The translations under genes were made by a program, and so were the position numbers. Positions 44,346-54,528 of a stretch of DNA of 64,000 nt are shown piece by piece. Each line of letters begins with the position of its first letter. The stretch's first letter is position 1. A model generated the notes under the pieces. That model made no database searches. It worked only from the letters and a program-made list of their open reading frames with translations, and was not told where the DNA came from. This DNA is from Farysia itapuensis (lineage: Eukaryota > Basidiomycota > Ustilaginomycetes > Ustilaginales > Ustilaginaceae): assembly GCA_023212645.1 (NCBI GenBank), contig JALBYC010000015.1:186001-250000 (forward strand), written 5' to 3'.

Positions 44346-46391
44346 TTAAAGATGTCCCTTTCGTAAGTGTTCGAGTTTGGTGCGCAGAGACTGGGAGGAA
44401 GAGTCGATCCACTTAAGACTGCCGAGGTGGGCGTTGAGGATGGCTATGATCTGGGCGATGGAGGCGTCGTTGGGTTGCTGCTGATCGAGCTGGGCGCTCG
44501 AATCGGTGCCCGATCGGTCGACGGTGTTGGTCGAGTTGAGTTCGGTGATCATGGCGGACAAGTTGCGGGCAATGTCGTCCAGGTGCGAATTGAGAGATTC
44601 TGCGAGGTGGTAGGACTTTTCCCGTTCCAAGTCGGCGTTGGTGAGACTGAGTTGAGCCAGGTTTGACTGAACGCCTGTCTGCGCTGACTGACTTGCGTCG
44701 GTAGACTGTCCCACGTTGCCACTTGACCCTGCATTCCCGACATTCCCACTGTTGGCGTTGTTGTTGCTGTTGTTGGGCAACAGCGTGTCGATCTGACTCT
44801 CGTAGTCCGTCAGTAGGTAGTTCAGATCCGACTGCGACGCTTCGAGGTAGTCGAGCACGTTGTCGATATTGCCCTGCTTCTCCTCTGCTTGTGCCAAGGC
44901 TGTGAGCAAGGCTGAAATCTCGTCCCCTCCTTTGAGCAACACCTTGTCCCATGCAGCGACTTCAGCCGCTTGACGGCTGAACTCTTTGACTGACGTGTCC
45001 AGGTCGCTCGACCAGCGGTTCAGGATCTCGTCCATCGACTTGCCTCGTAGCAGTGAAGGTGTTGGTGCCGGCCCGCTAGCAGGCGCGCTAGCAGTGGTAG
45101 TAGGAGCCGGGGCAGCAACTGAATTTGTAGGGGCAGATGTGGTTACGGGCTCAGCTGGCTTGCCACCGAAAGAGAATCCACTACCGGCGGGCTTGGCAGC
45201 GGGCTCAGATGTCGACGCTGCCTCAGTAGGCTTGCCACCGAAAGAGAATCCACTACCGGCGGGCTTGGCAGCGGGCTCAGATGTCGATGCTGCCTCCGTA
45301 GGCTTGCTTCCGAACGAAAACCCACCACTGGCGGGCTTGGCAGCGGGCTCAGATGTAGCTGTTGGCTCAGCTGCCTTGCCGCCAAAGGAGAAGCCACTGG
45401 ACGCGGATGCTGCAGGCTTCGCCTCGGCCGTAGCCGATGTGGACGAGGTTCCAGACGTTGCTGCCGTTGTAGAAGATTGACCAAATGCGAATCCGCCACC
45501 GGAAGCTTGAGCAGGGTTTGCTGCTGCGGTTGTGCCAGAGGTAGGAGCGGGAGGCTTGCCAGCAGGAGCTCCGCCGAAGTTGAACCCTCCGCCAGCAGTC
45601 CCCGCTGGTTTCGCGTCTGTTGAAGCAGATGCATTGCGATCAAAAGAAAACCCTCCGGGTGCGGGCTTGTTTTCCCCGGCCGGGGCAGCCGATGCCGGAG
45701 CGGCAGCAGATGCTGATGTCGCACCACCGCCAAACGAGAATGTAGCTGGCTTGCTTGGCGCTGCTGCAGGCGACGCAGGGGCTTGACCGAAAGCGAACCC
45801 ACCAGCAGGCTTGTTGGCTCCCGCGCCAAAGAGCGGCGCAGAAGCAGGAGCAGCAGGTGGTGTGCTTGTTCCCGATGTCGCATTGGTCGCGTTGTCGCCT
45901 CCAAGCTTAAAAGACCCAAAGCCGCCTAGCCCAGTTGACTGGGTGGAGGCTGCTTTGCTGTCGGTGTTGTTGGCGGCGGCAGCATTGCCGAAGTTGAACG
46001 ACCCAGTGCTGGTACTTGCGGGCTTGGGTGCGGTTGACGATGCGCCGCCGAAGGACAAGCTGGGAGTGGCCGAGGTGTTGGACTCGGCTGGTTTGGTGCC
46101 AAAATTGAAGCTTCCTGCGGCAGGGGTTGACGTCGACGTGCTGGAAGAGGGAGCAGCACCGAAATTGAAGCCTCCCGTGGAAGGCGTGGCTGGCTTTGAA
46201 CCGCCAAAGGAGAAGGCACCCGCTGCCGGCGCGGATGTTGAGCCCGCAGCTGGTGTAGATCCAAAGCCGGTGCTTCCTGCAGGTGTTCCAAACGCAAACA
46301 ACGGCTTGTTCGGCTGATTCGAGCCCGTGTTGTTGCCTGTGTTGCTTGATGCTCCGCCACCAAAGGCGAAGCCGGACCCTCCGAACGACAT
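44346..46391 (-). CDS. NSP1: Nucleoporin Nsp1/Nup62
   Basis: 681 residues. The first ~440 are FG repeats, mainly FSFG and FNFG units separated by Ser/Ala/Pro-rich spacers (FSFGGKP, FNFGAAP, FAFGQ). These phenylalanine-glycine repeats form the permeability barrier and bind karyopherins. Residues ~445-681 form the Nsp1 coiled-coil domain, starting near LLRGKSMDEILNRWSSDLD and continuing through LKGGDEISALLTALAQAEEKQ. That domain anchors it in the Nsp1-Nup57-Nup49 and Nup82 complexes. A 72-base unit is tandemly duplicated in the FG part. No intron. Confidence 0.94.
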   Translation of the reverse strand: MSFGGSGFAFGGGASSNTGNNTGSNQPNKPLFAFGTPAGSTGFGSTPAAGSTSAPAAGAFSFGGSKPATPSTGGFNFGAAPSSSTSTSTPAAGSFNFGTKPAESNTSATPSLSFGGASSTAPKPASTSTGSFNFGNAAAANNTDSKAASTQSTGLGGFGSFKLGGDNATNATSGTSTPPAAPASAPLFGAGANKPAGGFAFGQAPASPAAAPSKPATFSFGGGATSASAAAPASAAPAGENKPAPGGFSFDRNASASTDAKPAGTAGGGFNFGGAPAGKPPAPTSGTTAAANPAQASGGGFAFGQSSTTAATSGTSSTSATAEAKPAASASSGFSFGGKAAEPTATSEPAAKPASGGFSFGSKPTEAASTSEPAAKPAGSGFSFGGKPTEAASTSEPAAKPAGSGFSFGGKPAEPVTTSAPTNSVAAPAPTTTASAPASGPAPTPSLLRGKSMDEILNRWSSDLDTSVKEFSRQAAEVAAWDKVLLKGGDEISALLTALAQAEEKQGNIDNVLDYLEASQSDLNYLLTDYESQIDTLLPNNSNNNANSGNVGNAGSSGNVGQSTDASQSAQTGVQSNLAQLSLTNADLEREKSYHLAESLNSHLDDIARNLSAMITELNSTNTVDRSGTDSSAQLDQQQPNDASIAQIIAILNAHLGSLKWIDSSSQSLRTKLEHLRKGHL
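45163..45306. repeat. 72-bp tandem repeat in the Nsp1 FG region
   Basis: Two head-to-tail units (45163-45234 and 45235-45306) differ at only two third-codon positions and encode the same 24 residues of FSFGGKP type. A third, more diverged unit follows. This points to recent duplication with purifying selection on the protein. Confidence 0.8.
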
Positions 46392-46576
46392 GATGAACGA
46401 AGGAAGAAGCAGAGAATGGAGGTGTGGGAAGAGGTGTTGGGCGAGTTGCGATGTTGAAACGCGAAGAACCAGCGTGACTGTTGCTTACCTAATCCATTTT
46501 TGAGCTGTCTTTCGAATTTTTTGGCGGAAATGACATTTGTCTGCTGCCAACATACTTCTGCTCGCCATACACCACA

Positions 46577-48208
46577 ATGCCGCCTTCACTGCCCTTGCGT
46601 TCGGGCAGGATGAGCAAAGCGGTACCACAAGACTACGATCCAGAATCGGAAATGCTCGACGCAACCCCCACCTCGGATGAAGAGGCCACAGCAACAGGAT
46701 CCGACGAGGAGGAAGAGGAGGAAGAGTACCTGAACCCGAGGGCACACTATGCACAGGTCGACTCGAGTCTCATGCGCAAGAAAGCCGCTCTAAGCGAAAG
46801 TGACAAGTTGAAAGACTCGCGGTATCAAGGAGTAAAGAGCAGTCGAGCGGAGCTGTATGCCTCAGGTTCGGAAGACAACGACGATGGTCAGGGCAGTGAA
46901 GAAGATGAGGATGTAGAGGACGAGGACGAGGATTCAGAAGGTATCGACGACAGCATCGATAGCGAAGATGAGGACGAGAGCGAACTGGAAGAGGAGCTCG
47001 ACGATGCACCGGAGCCAAGCAAGCCTAAGAAGAAACAACTCAGATTTGCAGAGCAGCACAGCGATCACGACAATCACCTCGCCACAAACGGGGCTTCAAG
47101 TTCCAACAGCATCGCTGAGCAGATGAGTCAGTCTGCAGCACAAGCCACGGCACTCAAAGCACGCAGAATACAGGACGCCGAAAAGGGTCGCCAAGTTCGC
47201 AAGCAGGTCAAGACATTTGATCGCATCCTCGAAAGTCGCATCAAGGCTCAGAGTGTGCTTCGCGAAGTCAACCGACTACCTGATCCAGCACTTCTTACCG
47301 ACGTTGTGGCACAAGAGCAAGACGGAGCACTGGTGCTGCAGCCTGCCACGCAGATTCTTGAACGACTACTTGACTTGTCCGAGAAGCTCTTTGCCATCCG
47401 TTCTCGACTCAGTCAACTCAACGCTGATGAAGAGAGTGACGCCGCGGTACCTGTGCCAAGTTCAAGGAAAAGGAAGCGAGACTTTGACATTACGCTCCCG
47501 GCAGAAGAGGACGAACATTCTCCGTCAGCTGCTGATGCCTGGAAGAGCATTCAAGCCCATGATCAGATTGATGCAAGTGTCCGCGACGTCCTTGACTACT
47601 CGGCAGCCGCAGAGGGGCAACGGCGACAAGTGCTGGACAAATGGAGTCTCAAGGTAACATCAGCCGCCTCAGCCGCTTCTGCCAATGGGGCCAACAAGTT
47701 TCAATCGCTCAAAGCTGTCAACCAAACACCATCGGTTCAGATCAATTCGGCGCTTTCGGGCGATGGCATGGAACGTCTAGTGGCACGAACCCGTACACTC
47801 CGTGGCGAAGGCGAATCAATACGCAAGTTGGGATCCACTCCTTCCACGAGCGAAAGCCAGGACGCTGAAGTATTTGACGACTCTGACTTCTACTCGCATT
47901 TGCTGAAAGAATTGATCGACAGACGGTCCGGCTCGAGCGAATTGCTCCCTGTAGCAGCAGCACATGGCTTGGTCAACGGCAAGAAGAAACGCGCCAATGT
48001 CGATACAAAAGCCTCAAAAGGCCGCAAGCTACGCTACGACGTCAACGACAAGATCGTCAGCTTCATGCCGCCGATGAAAGACCGGCTGAAGTGGGGGGAA
48101 GCACAGATCGAGCGACTGTTTCGCCAACTTGCTTCCACCACCGAAGCACCACAGCAAGCAGCAGAAGAGGAAGAAGCCGATCTCGCAGGTTTGCGCGTCT
48201 TTGGCTAG
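46577..48208 (+). CDS. BFR2: Bfr2/AATF, small-subunit processome factor
   Basis: 543 residues. An acidic N-terminus (DEEEEEEEYLNPRAHYAQ, SEEDEDVEDEDEDSEG) is followed by the AATF-Che1 region with QVKTFDRILESRIKAQSVL and the C-terminal TRAUB region with DDSDFYSHLLKELIDRRS and KGRKLRYDVNDKIVSFMPP. This order is diagnostic of Bfr2/AATF, which works with Enp2 and Lcp5 in early 18S rRNA processing in the nucleolus. It is divergent from NSP1 with about 185 bases between the start codons. No intron. Confidence 0.93.
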   Translation: MPPSLPLRSGRMSKAVPQDYDPESEMLDATPTSDEEATATGSDEEEEEEEYLNPRAHYAQVDSSLMRKKAALSESDKLKDSRYQGVKSSRAELYASGSEDNDDGQGSEEDEDVEDEDEDSEGIDDSIDSEDEDESELEEELDDAPEPSKPKKKQLRFAEQHSDHDNHLATNGASSSNSIAEQMSQSAAQATALKARRIQDAEKGRQVRKQVKTFDRILESRIKAQSVLREVNRLPDPALLTDVVAQEQDGALVLQPATQILERLLDLSEKLFAIRSRLSQLNADEESDAAVPVPSSRKRKRDFDITLPAEEDEHSPSAADAWKSIQAHDQIDASVRDVLDYSAAAEGQRRQVLDKWSLKVTSAASAASANGANKFQSLKAVNQTPSVQINSALSGDGMERLVARTRTLRGEGESIRKLGSTPSTSESQDAEVFDDSDFYSHLLKELIDRRSGSSELLPVAAAHGLVNGKKKRANVDTKASKGRKLRYDVNDKIVSFMPPMKDRLKWGEAQIERLFRQLASTTEAPQQAAEEEEADLAGLRVFG

Positions 48209-48320
48209 CTTGTCACGCACAGTAATACTATGTATCACAATGGTGGATAATATGACGAGATAAGGCAACGTGAAGGAAGAGTACAAGACATGATACAGTG
48301 GATTAGCGCGGGATAGCATT

Positions 48321-50336
48321 CTATGCAGCGCCAATGCTCTTGACAGCTTTGGCGGTGCCAATGGTGGTAGAATTGACCTTGGTGGCGAAGCGCAAGGAGC
48401 ATAGACTCTCGTTGAGATGCGCGGCCATGGGGCTGAGTGCGAGCAGCATGAGGGTCTTGCTGTTGCCGCCGAGCGAATTCTTGAGCAGCCAGGTGAGAGT
48501 CGAATTGCGGTAGGGGATGTGATTTGCTCCCTTGTTCTGCCCCAATGCAGAGATGACGTCGGCTAGGGAGGAGAGCGACTTGTTGATGGACTGGGCCTCT
48601 TTGAGTCGCACGGGGTCTTTGTCGGATCCCGAGTTGCTCAGCCGTTCGGAACCGGCCAAGTCGACAAGACTGAGCACTGCATCGCAGGCTTCCATGGTCG
48701 TTGCGTTTGTTCCACGCACACGCAGCATGAAGACGGAATGCGAGCGCGACGAACGCTCATTCATCAACGTCGCCGCCACCTGACGTCGTCGCTTGGCCTT
48801 TTCCAGCAGCGCAAACACCTGAGCTGGCGAGTCGAGCGGCACTACGACCGTGTCCGAGACCGTGGTACGACCCTTGTCGTGCTTGATCTCGTGCTTAGCC
48901 TTGTCCACCTCGGCCTTGCCTAACAAATCATTGATAGTGTCGAGATAAATTTCCAGCATGGAACCTTCAAAGTGGTAGCTCCAGCCCTTGTCAGTGAGAC
49001 TTTCGGCAGTCGACCAGAGCATCTGAACAGCTCGGGGGATCAAACCTGCACCTGGATCTGAGCTCGGATCTGAGCTCGACGATGAAGAGAACGAGTCTGG
49101 TGCACCCTCGAGCGTATGGGTCTTACCGGAGCCTGTCTGACCGTAAGCAAAGATGGAGGTGTTGTACCCGTCCAACACAGACTGGGTGAGGTGAGCGATC
49201 TCTTCAAACACATCAGCCTGGGATGCAGTGGGCTGAAAGACGCGGTCAAACGTGAACAGGTGGTTGCGCAGAGTGACTGTACCCGTGGCCGACTCGCCAG
49301 CGGCAAGCAGCTCGATCTGGCAAGCCTCGCGCTCGTTGGGGAAGCGAATGGTAGCCAACGCTTCAGTTCCGTTGTTAATGTCGTTGTTGGACGCCGGTCG
49401 AACACGGCAAAAGACACGGATGTTGCCACGTAGCTCCTGAACCTCGTTGTGCAGCTTGCGTCGGAGCGACTCGGCCTCGCGCAGTTCGTTTTCAAGATGC
49501 GTGTTGTATGTCTTGGTCGACGCCATCTGGGTATCGAGCGTGGAGATCTTTGAGCGAAGAGCTTCGATCTCGTCCTGCAGGACTTGAATCTGAGTGCGCA
49601 GTGCTGTGTTGGTCGACTCCATCGTCAGGTGGCTGGTAGACTGCTGAGCCAATGTGGCTTTGAGCGCAGCTACTGCCATACGCTCCTGCTCCAACTCGGT
49701 CTCCAACATCCGCTTCTCGCGTCCAAACTTGGCCGTCATTTGCAGAATCTCGTCATCGGCAATCGTTCGACGCCGTTTGGCTTCTTCCTGTTTGGTCTGG
49801 GCAAGTTTGCGTTGTTCTTGCAGGTCTTGTTCCAGAGTTCGGACTTTTTCCTCTTGTGCTAGCCGTTCGTATCGCTCTTTTGTCCATTTCTCTTCCGTCT
49901 TCTGTCGTTCGAGCTCAAACAGCTCAGCCATGGAAGCTATGCGTGATTCCATGGCGTCCATTCGTGATGGGTCTGCCGGGTCCGAGTCTACTGCCAGAGC
50001 GGTGGAAGCAGGTGCAGGCCGAGTGACACTGGTGACACCGCGACGGACGCCGCCAGAGACAGAGCGTGTAGTGACGGCCGTTGCAGGCTTGACTTGAACA
50101 GGAGCTCGTGATGTAGCGCTGACAGCGGGTCGGTTGGTAGTGTTGGTCATGGGAGCTCTTGGAACTGTCGCGCCTCTGCGCGCTGGCACGAAGGCGCCCG
50201 TGCTGCTAACCGACCGCGGTGCAGCAGCCGTGCGCGTTGCAGTCGCCATCGGCTCGCGCAGCTTGCTAGGACCAGCGCCAGACACACCAGCCGTTCGCTG
50301 GCGCTTGACGGATTGAGGAACCGGTATTCCAGACAT
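48321..50336 (-). CDS. Kinesin-14 (Kar3/Ncd-type C-terminal motor)
   Basis: 671 residues. A basic, disordered N-terminus with Ala/Arg/Val-rich repeats (microtubule-binding tail) precedes a coiled coil (about 130-300). The motor domain fills the C-terminal half: ELRGNIRVFCRVRP as neck-motor junction, the P-loop GQTGSGKT near residue 395, switch I NERSSRSHS and switch II DLAGSERL. A motor at the C-terminus after an ELRGNIRV neck defines kinesin-14, the minus-end-directed class needed for spindle assembly and karyogamy. All nucleotide-binding motifs are intact. Confidence 0.95.
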   Translation of the reverse strand: MSGIPVPQSVKRQRTAGVSGAGPSKLREPMATATRTAAAPRSVSSTGAFVPARRGATVPRAPMTNTTNRPAVSATSRAPVQVKPATAVTTRSVSGGVRRGVTSVTRPAPASTALAVDSDPADPSRMDAMESRIASMAELFELERQKTEEKWTKERYERLAQEEKVRTLEQDLQEQRKLAQTKQEEAKRRRTIADDEILQMTAKFGREKRMLETELEQERMAVAALKATLAQQSTSHLTMESTNTALRTQIQVLQDEIEALRSKISTLDTQMASTKTYNTHLENELREAESLRRKLHNEVQELRGNIRVFCRVRPASNNDINNGTEALATIRFPNEREACQIELLAAGESATGTVTLRNHLFTFDRVFQPTASQADVFEEIAHLTQSVLDGYNTSIFAYGQTGSGKTHTLEGAPDSFSSSSSSDPSSDPGAGLIPRAVQMLWSTAESLTDKGWSYHFEGSMLEIYLDTINDLLGKAEVDKAKHEIKHDKGRTTVSDTVVVPLDSPAQVFALLEKAKRRRQVAATLMNERSSRSHSVFMLRVRGTNATTMEACDAVLSLVDLAGSERLSNSGSDKDPVRLKEAQSINKSLSSLADVISALGQNKGANHIPYRNSTLTWLLKNSLGGNSKTLMLLALSPMAAHLNESLCSLRFATKVNSTTIGTAKAVKSIGAA

Positions 50337-50599
50337 GACAGCGGGGCGGTGATAGAAACAGGTGGGAATGCAGGCTCAAAGTCAAGCAGTGTTTTGGGGA
50401 ATTGGGTGTTACACATGAAAGCCGGATTTAACATGATGCTTGGGCAAAATTCAAAAAAACACGCGTCGACCCGCTCTCCATGAAACACCAGGTCACGTGC
50501 GACCGTAGAGGTCACCGGCCTACGAACAGCAAGAGCCTCCTACAATCAGTGAGATTGGGTTTGTCATTGTACGAGCCACATCTACGAGAGTGCAATGGA

Positions 50600-51306
50600 C
50601 TAAAGAGACTCCATCTGTTGGACGACTTCGTCGAGCTCGCGCTTCGAAGCCTGGTATCGCTCTTGTGCCTCCTCGTATTTTTGCTCCCATGAGTCTCGCT
50701 CCTGCTCCACGCGTGTCACTTGTCGCTCAAAGTGTTCGGCCTTGACGTCGACCTGTCGCAATCTGAGAAGAAGAGTTGGTGAAAAGTGTCAGTGAACGGT
50801 CCCGCTGTCAAGAGAGAGAAGCGCAGCTTTACATACTTGTCTGTAGTCTCTTTGAGGTTCTTTTCAGCAGTGTCAAGCTCGCTCTCGAGAAGGGCAATCT
50901 TGCGCTGGAGTGATTCACTGTTGGAAGCAGTGGACTCGTGCTCTTCGCGCACGGCTTTGTGTTCGTGCAGCTTGCTCTCGAGCTTCTCGAGGTCGCCCTC
51001 GGCAACGGACAGCTTGTGCTGGAGCGAGGCGACTTCCTGGTCCTTGAGCAACAACTCCTGTTCTAGCTGCTTGTTCTTTGCGCTTGCCTGGTCTGCTCGC
51101 TCAATGGCGGCGTCTGCTTCCAGACGAAGCGAGTTGAGTTTCTACTCGCAGCAAGTCACTTATCAGCATCTGTATCTTGCATGTCTCAACTCTCTGAGCG
51201 CGCTGTACTTACTTCCTTGATGCGGTCCTGGCACAGTGAAAAGACAGTGAGCACACGTCAGTACTCGAACAGCAGACAGAGCGAGATAACACCCGGAACC
51301 TACCAT
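50600..51306 (-). CDS. Tropomyosin, 161 residues, four coding exons
   Basis: Exons 51306-51304, 51227-51213, 51141-50837 and 50762-50600 join to a 161-residue protein starting MDRIKEKLNSLRLEADAAIE and ending VVQQMESL, the classic fungal tropomyosin. The first coding exon is only the ATG, followed directly by GTAGGT; the second is 15 nt (DRIKE). Further introns are 71 and 74 nt. The whole protein is a continuous coiled coil with a heptad pattern. Tropomyosin polymerises along actin cables and is required for polarised growth and cytokinesis. The length equals that of fission yeast Cdc8. The exon model is supported because each junction restores the family sequence. Confidence 0.93.
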
Positions 51307-51877
51307 GATGCTGTGAAGGTGTGAATTGGTGTTGACAGGTGAGAGAGAGAGAGGTGAGTTGCGTGTGTGTTTCGTGAATTCCGTTCGGTTCGGCGCTCTC
51401 AATGTGTCGCTCTGTCTCTCTCTCTCGAGATGTGCGGCGCGTCCCTGCTCCCCCCAAATCTCCGAACAAAAGTGTTGTTGTACCCGCGCGCGTCTGAATT
51501 CAATTCCTTACAGGGGCCGCTCGGTGCACTCAAAATTAGAATCACAATTACGACCCGCGCGCAGTGGTGATCGTTTTCCCTCCCCCCTCACACTTCTTCA
51601 GCACGACGAAATATTGAAAACGAAAAACAATTGCCATTGATATGCCCAGCTTAAACCCAGTAGAAGCGAAAAGAGACAAGAACAGCCGCACGTATCGAGA
51701 GGCTCGTGATATATGCTCTCGACCGGCGTCAAACAATGTGAGGAAGGAAAGGGTGAGAGTGGGGGGGGAATGCGTGACCAGTTTTGGACAAGACGAGGAC
51801 TATTTGCATGTATGTAGGTCGACGTGGATTGTGCCAGGGTATATCCAGAGAGAATGCAGTGCGACATAAACGTTGCG
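51307..51877. other. Intergenic region upstream of tropomyosin
   Basis: 571 bases between tropomyosin (upstream, minus) and the 3' end of the response-regulator gene. Contains GA/CT tracts ('gagagagagagaggtgag', 'ctctgtctctctctctcgag') likely to belong to the tropomyosin 5' leader and promoter. No gene recognised. Confidence 0.5.
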
Positions 51878-53269
51878 TCACGCCGACTGAGAAGTAAGCG
51901 GACGCACGGGAACTTCGGGAAGTGCCATTCCGGATGGCGACTGTCGACCGCTGTGTGATGTTGAAACTGTGCCTTGATCGTCCCAAATCGGCTTGGCGTG
52001 TGATAGTGTCAAGTCATCGGAGCAAGGACTGAAGACAGCCTTGGAAAACATGTCTTGCCAATCGAGCCCGTATTCTGCCGGAGACGAGAGAGGGGTGGTG
52101 ACGGCAGATGACGGACTGGCAACGCGCGTGTCTGAATCGGTGGTGGCCACGGATGACTGAGTGGCGGACCAATTCGACGACGAGGATCCTCTCGTGTTGA
52201 ACTCTTCCGAGTTCGAATCGCCTTGGCAGCAAAGCCCACGTTTGTCAACTGGACGAATGCTTGGACGCACGTAGCGCGAATCGCTAGAGGGCAGATTGGC
52301 GTGATCGTTCTCAGCAGGGTCGGGCAAAGCGTAAGAAGGCGACGAGTCCAGCATGTACGCGGGCGAGCTTAAGCGATGCACAGGTGTCGGTCGAGTGAAT
52401 GAAAGTGTGCGATGAGGGTACTTGCGTTGTTCTTGTGAGTCAGCTTCCTGGTCTACAAGCACCTCGAACGAGTCTGCGGAAGCCGGCACGCTCTGTTGTA
52501 GTAAAGTGGACCGGATGGCAGGTAAATGCTCGGATCGAGGCGAGTTGAACGACGACCGACGTGGAAGCGCAAGTGAGCCGGCGCGTGCCAATGAGACTGC
52601 CTTGCGGTCGCTGAACGACTTGGTCGTTTGAGCTTTGAGCATTGCGGCAAATTCGCCACTGCCGTCCGACAACAGCTTGGACGAAGAGGGCTGCGTCGGC
52701 ATGCTGTCTGAAACGGGCGTAAAGAAAGGGCGGTCGTCGAGATGACTGGGCGGCATGGGTGGCATGACAGACACTTCGTCGATGAGCAAAGGAGATATGG
52801 AACCGTGAGAATTGCGAGCCTCGATGGACAGAGGATACAAATATTGCCGGAACTGCTCGAATCGCACAGGTTTGCTGATCATACCGTTCATTCCGACTTG
52901 GCGATACAGTTCGCCTGGCACTTCTCCAATTTTGGTGGTGACTGCAACAATGTGCGCGTTGCTGTTGGAACGCAAGACACCATCTTCGCCGCCACGAATG
53001 CGACGCGTACATTCGACACCGTCCAAGTACGGCATCTCGATGTCCATGAAGATGAGATCGAACACTTGAGTGCGTAGAGCCTGGATTGCTTTGAGTCCGC
53101 TGTCGAGCGCGACTGGAGGGCTCGCCAGCAGATGGCCGAAGCGGCGCTTCAACAAAGTGCTCAGCACTGCAAGATTGACATGGTTGTCATCGACAACGAG
53201 AATACGTAGACTCTTAGTGCTCAGCATAGGCGAATCGGCGCCAGATCGAGAGGTGAAGGCGGCCGACAT
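51878..53269 (-). CDS. Response regulator with N-terminal receiver domain
   Basis: 463 residues. The receiver domain spans residues ~20-150: acidic pair Asp27/Asp28 in ILVVDDNHVN, phospho-acceptor Asp76 in DLIFMDIEMPYLDGVE, Thr111/112 in AVTTK and Lys133 in ISKPV. All catalytic positions of a functional receiver are present. The rest (150-463) is Ser/Pro-rich and probably disordered, with no output domain recognised. Fungal proteins of this kind receive phosphate through a His-phosphotransfer protein in multistep phosphorelays or act as free-standing signalling modules. Which pathway cannot be seen. Divergent from the GatA gene across a long spacer. Confidence 0.88.
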   Translation of the reverse strand: MSAAFTSRSGADSPMLSTKSLRILVVDDNHVNLAVLSTLLKRRFGHLLASPPVALDSGLKAIQALRTQVFDLIFMDIEMPYLDGVECTRRIRGGEDGVLRSNSNAHIVAVTTKIGEVPGELYRQVGMNGMISKPVRFEQFRQYLYPLSIEARNSHGSISPLLIDEVSVMPPMPPSHLDDRPFFTPVSDSMPTQPSSSKLLSDGSGEFAAMLKAQTTKSFSDRKAVSLARAGSLALPRRSSFNSPRSEHLPAIRSTLLQQSVPASADSFEVLVDQEADSQEQRKYPHRTLSFTRPTPVHRLSSPAYMLDSSPSYALPDPAENDHANLPSSDSRYVRPSIRPVDKRGLCCQGDSNSEEFNTRGSSSSNWSATQSSVATTDSDTRVASPSSAVTTPLSSPAEYGLDWQDMFSKAVFSPCSDDLTLSHAKPIWDDQGTVSTSHSGRQSPSGMALPEVPVRPLTSQSA

Positions 53270-54528
53270 GACAGAAAGAGGGCTGGCGTGGCGTTAGTTG
53301 ATGTGAGAATATTTCGTGAGGGCGAGTGTAGATTGCGCAGAGTTGTGCGACTTGAGTGACTGAAGATCCAGCAAGGACGGTCGTAGCCTATGGGACGACG
53401 CTTACACGCTTAGCTGTTAGAGAGACAGTATGGTAGCAGTTGAAAACACTGCTTGTTGGACGTTCTGATGTATCACGGTACGAGTAGCCAAGGGACTCGA
53501 TTTGGTGATGGTGGTTACAGGGAGAGAAGTGAGTGTGTATGCAGACAAGTCTTGTTTCTCTGCCAGCTTGTGTGGCGTTGAGCGACCGGCCAAAGGCAGA
53601 CTCAAATTTGCTAGGTCGATCTATCTGGAATGGAAGCCACCCTGTGGCGTTAATGGATGGGCACTCGCAGACTCGCGCAGTGCCTTGCGGTGTTTGAGCG
53701 GCATTCGGTCACGCTTCTGTTGACAGGGCACTGAGCAAGTGTCGGAACGAGGGGAACAAGGCACCCTGGCACCCTTTTCGAAACTCCACGTCCATCGGCG
53801 CAGACGGAACGGTGAGTCGCTTGGCCGTTTGCATGAACGGAAGGGTCAAGCTCGCCCTTACGATCCTTAATCCAGACTTGAATATTTGAATTGAACTGCC
53901 AAATTCATTAGTCCAGTTCTGGAAAATGCTCTGGATTGAGAGTCAACCGTGAGGACGAAGGTTGTATTCACCGGTCAAAGCATGGCAACCTTTTGGAATT
54001 CGAATTTGTTACCATGCATCGATCTGGGTGGCAAGAGTCTCGCGCATTAGCCATGTGGGGCGTTGACAAAGCTTACCTGATATATGTACCACTTCGGCGG
54101 AAAAGTCCGCGCTTGTCCGATCTTCACGGTAACCTTGCCAATGAAATTTGTCGCAGCTCATGCGGACAGCTTATTTGGGGTACAGTGCATACAATAAGGC
54201 TCTGTACCACTGTTCAGGCGTCTGCTTACCGGGTGGGTCCAAGCCAAATGCGGTCCGTCCGTGATCGCCAAAAGTTGTGACCGTGACCATCGGAGACGAG
54301 GCACAATGCACACGACCGAGGAGCATTGGCAGCGTGGCTAGCCCGAGTCTTATTTTTTGCCAGGCAATAAATGAACCTAAAACAGCTACAAAATTGCGCG
54401 CACAAAAATTAGCCAGGAAAATACTGCGAACATGGGATCCACCCGATCACGCTTTGAGATCCTGCCCGATGTCGATCTGTATGCTCGGAAACACTCCCTG
54501 ACCCTGCCCACCACGTTATAGTGAACCC
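53270..54528. other. Long divergent intergenic region (1.26 kb)
   Basis: The largest gene-free stretch in the window. The open frames in it are short and have no recognisable feature. It should contain the promoter and long 5' leader of the response regulator and the GatA promoter. AT-rich patches ('gaatatttgaattgaactgccaaattc') are near 53880. I see no tRNA-like cloverleaf, no transposon ends and no conserved protein. Confidence 0.5.
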
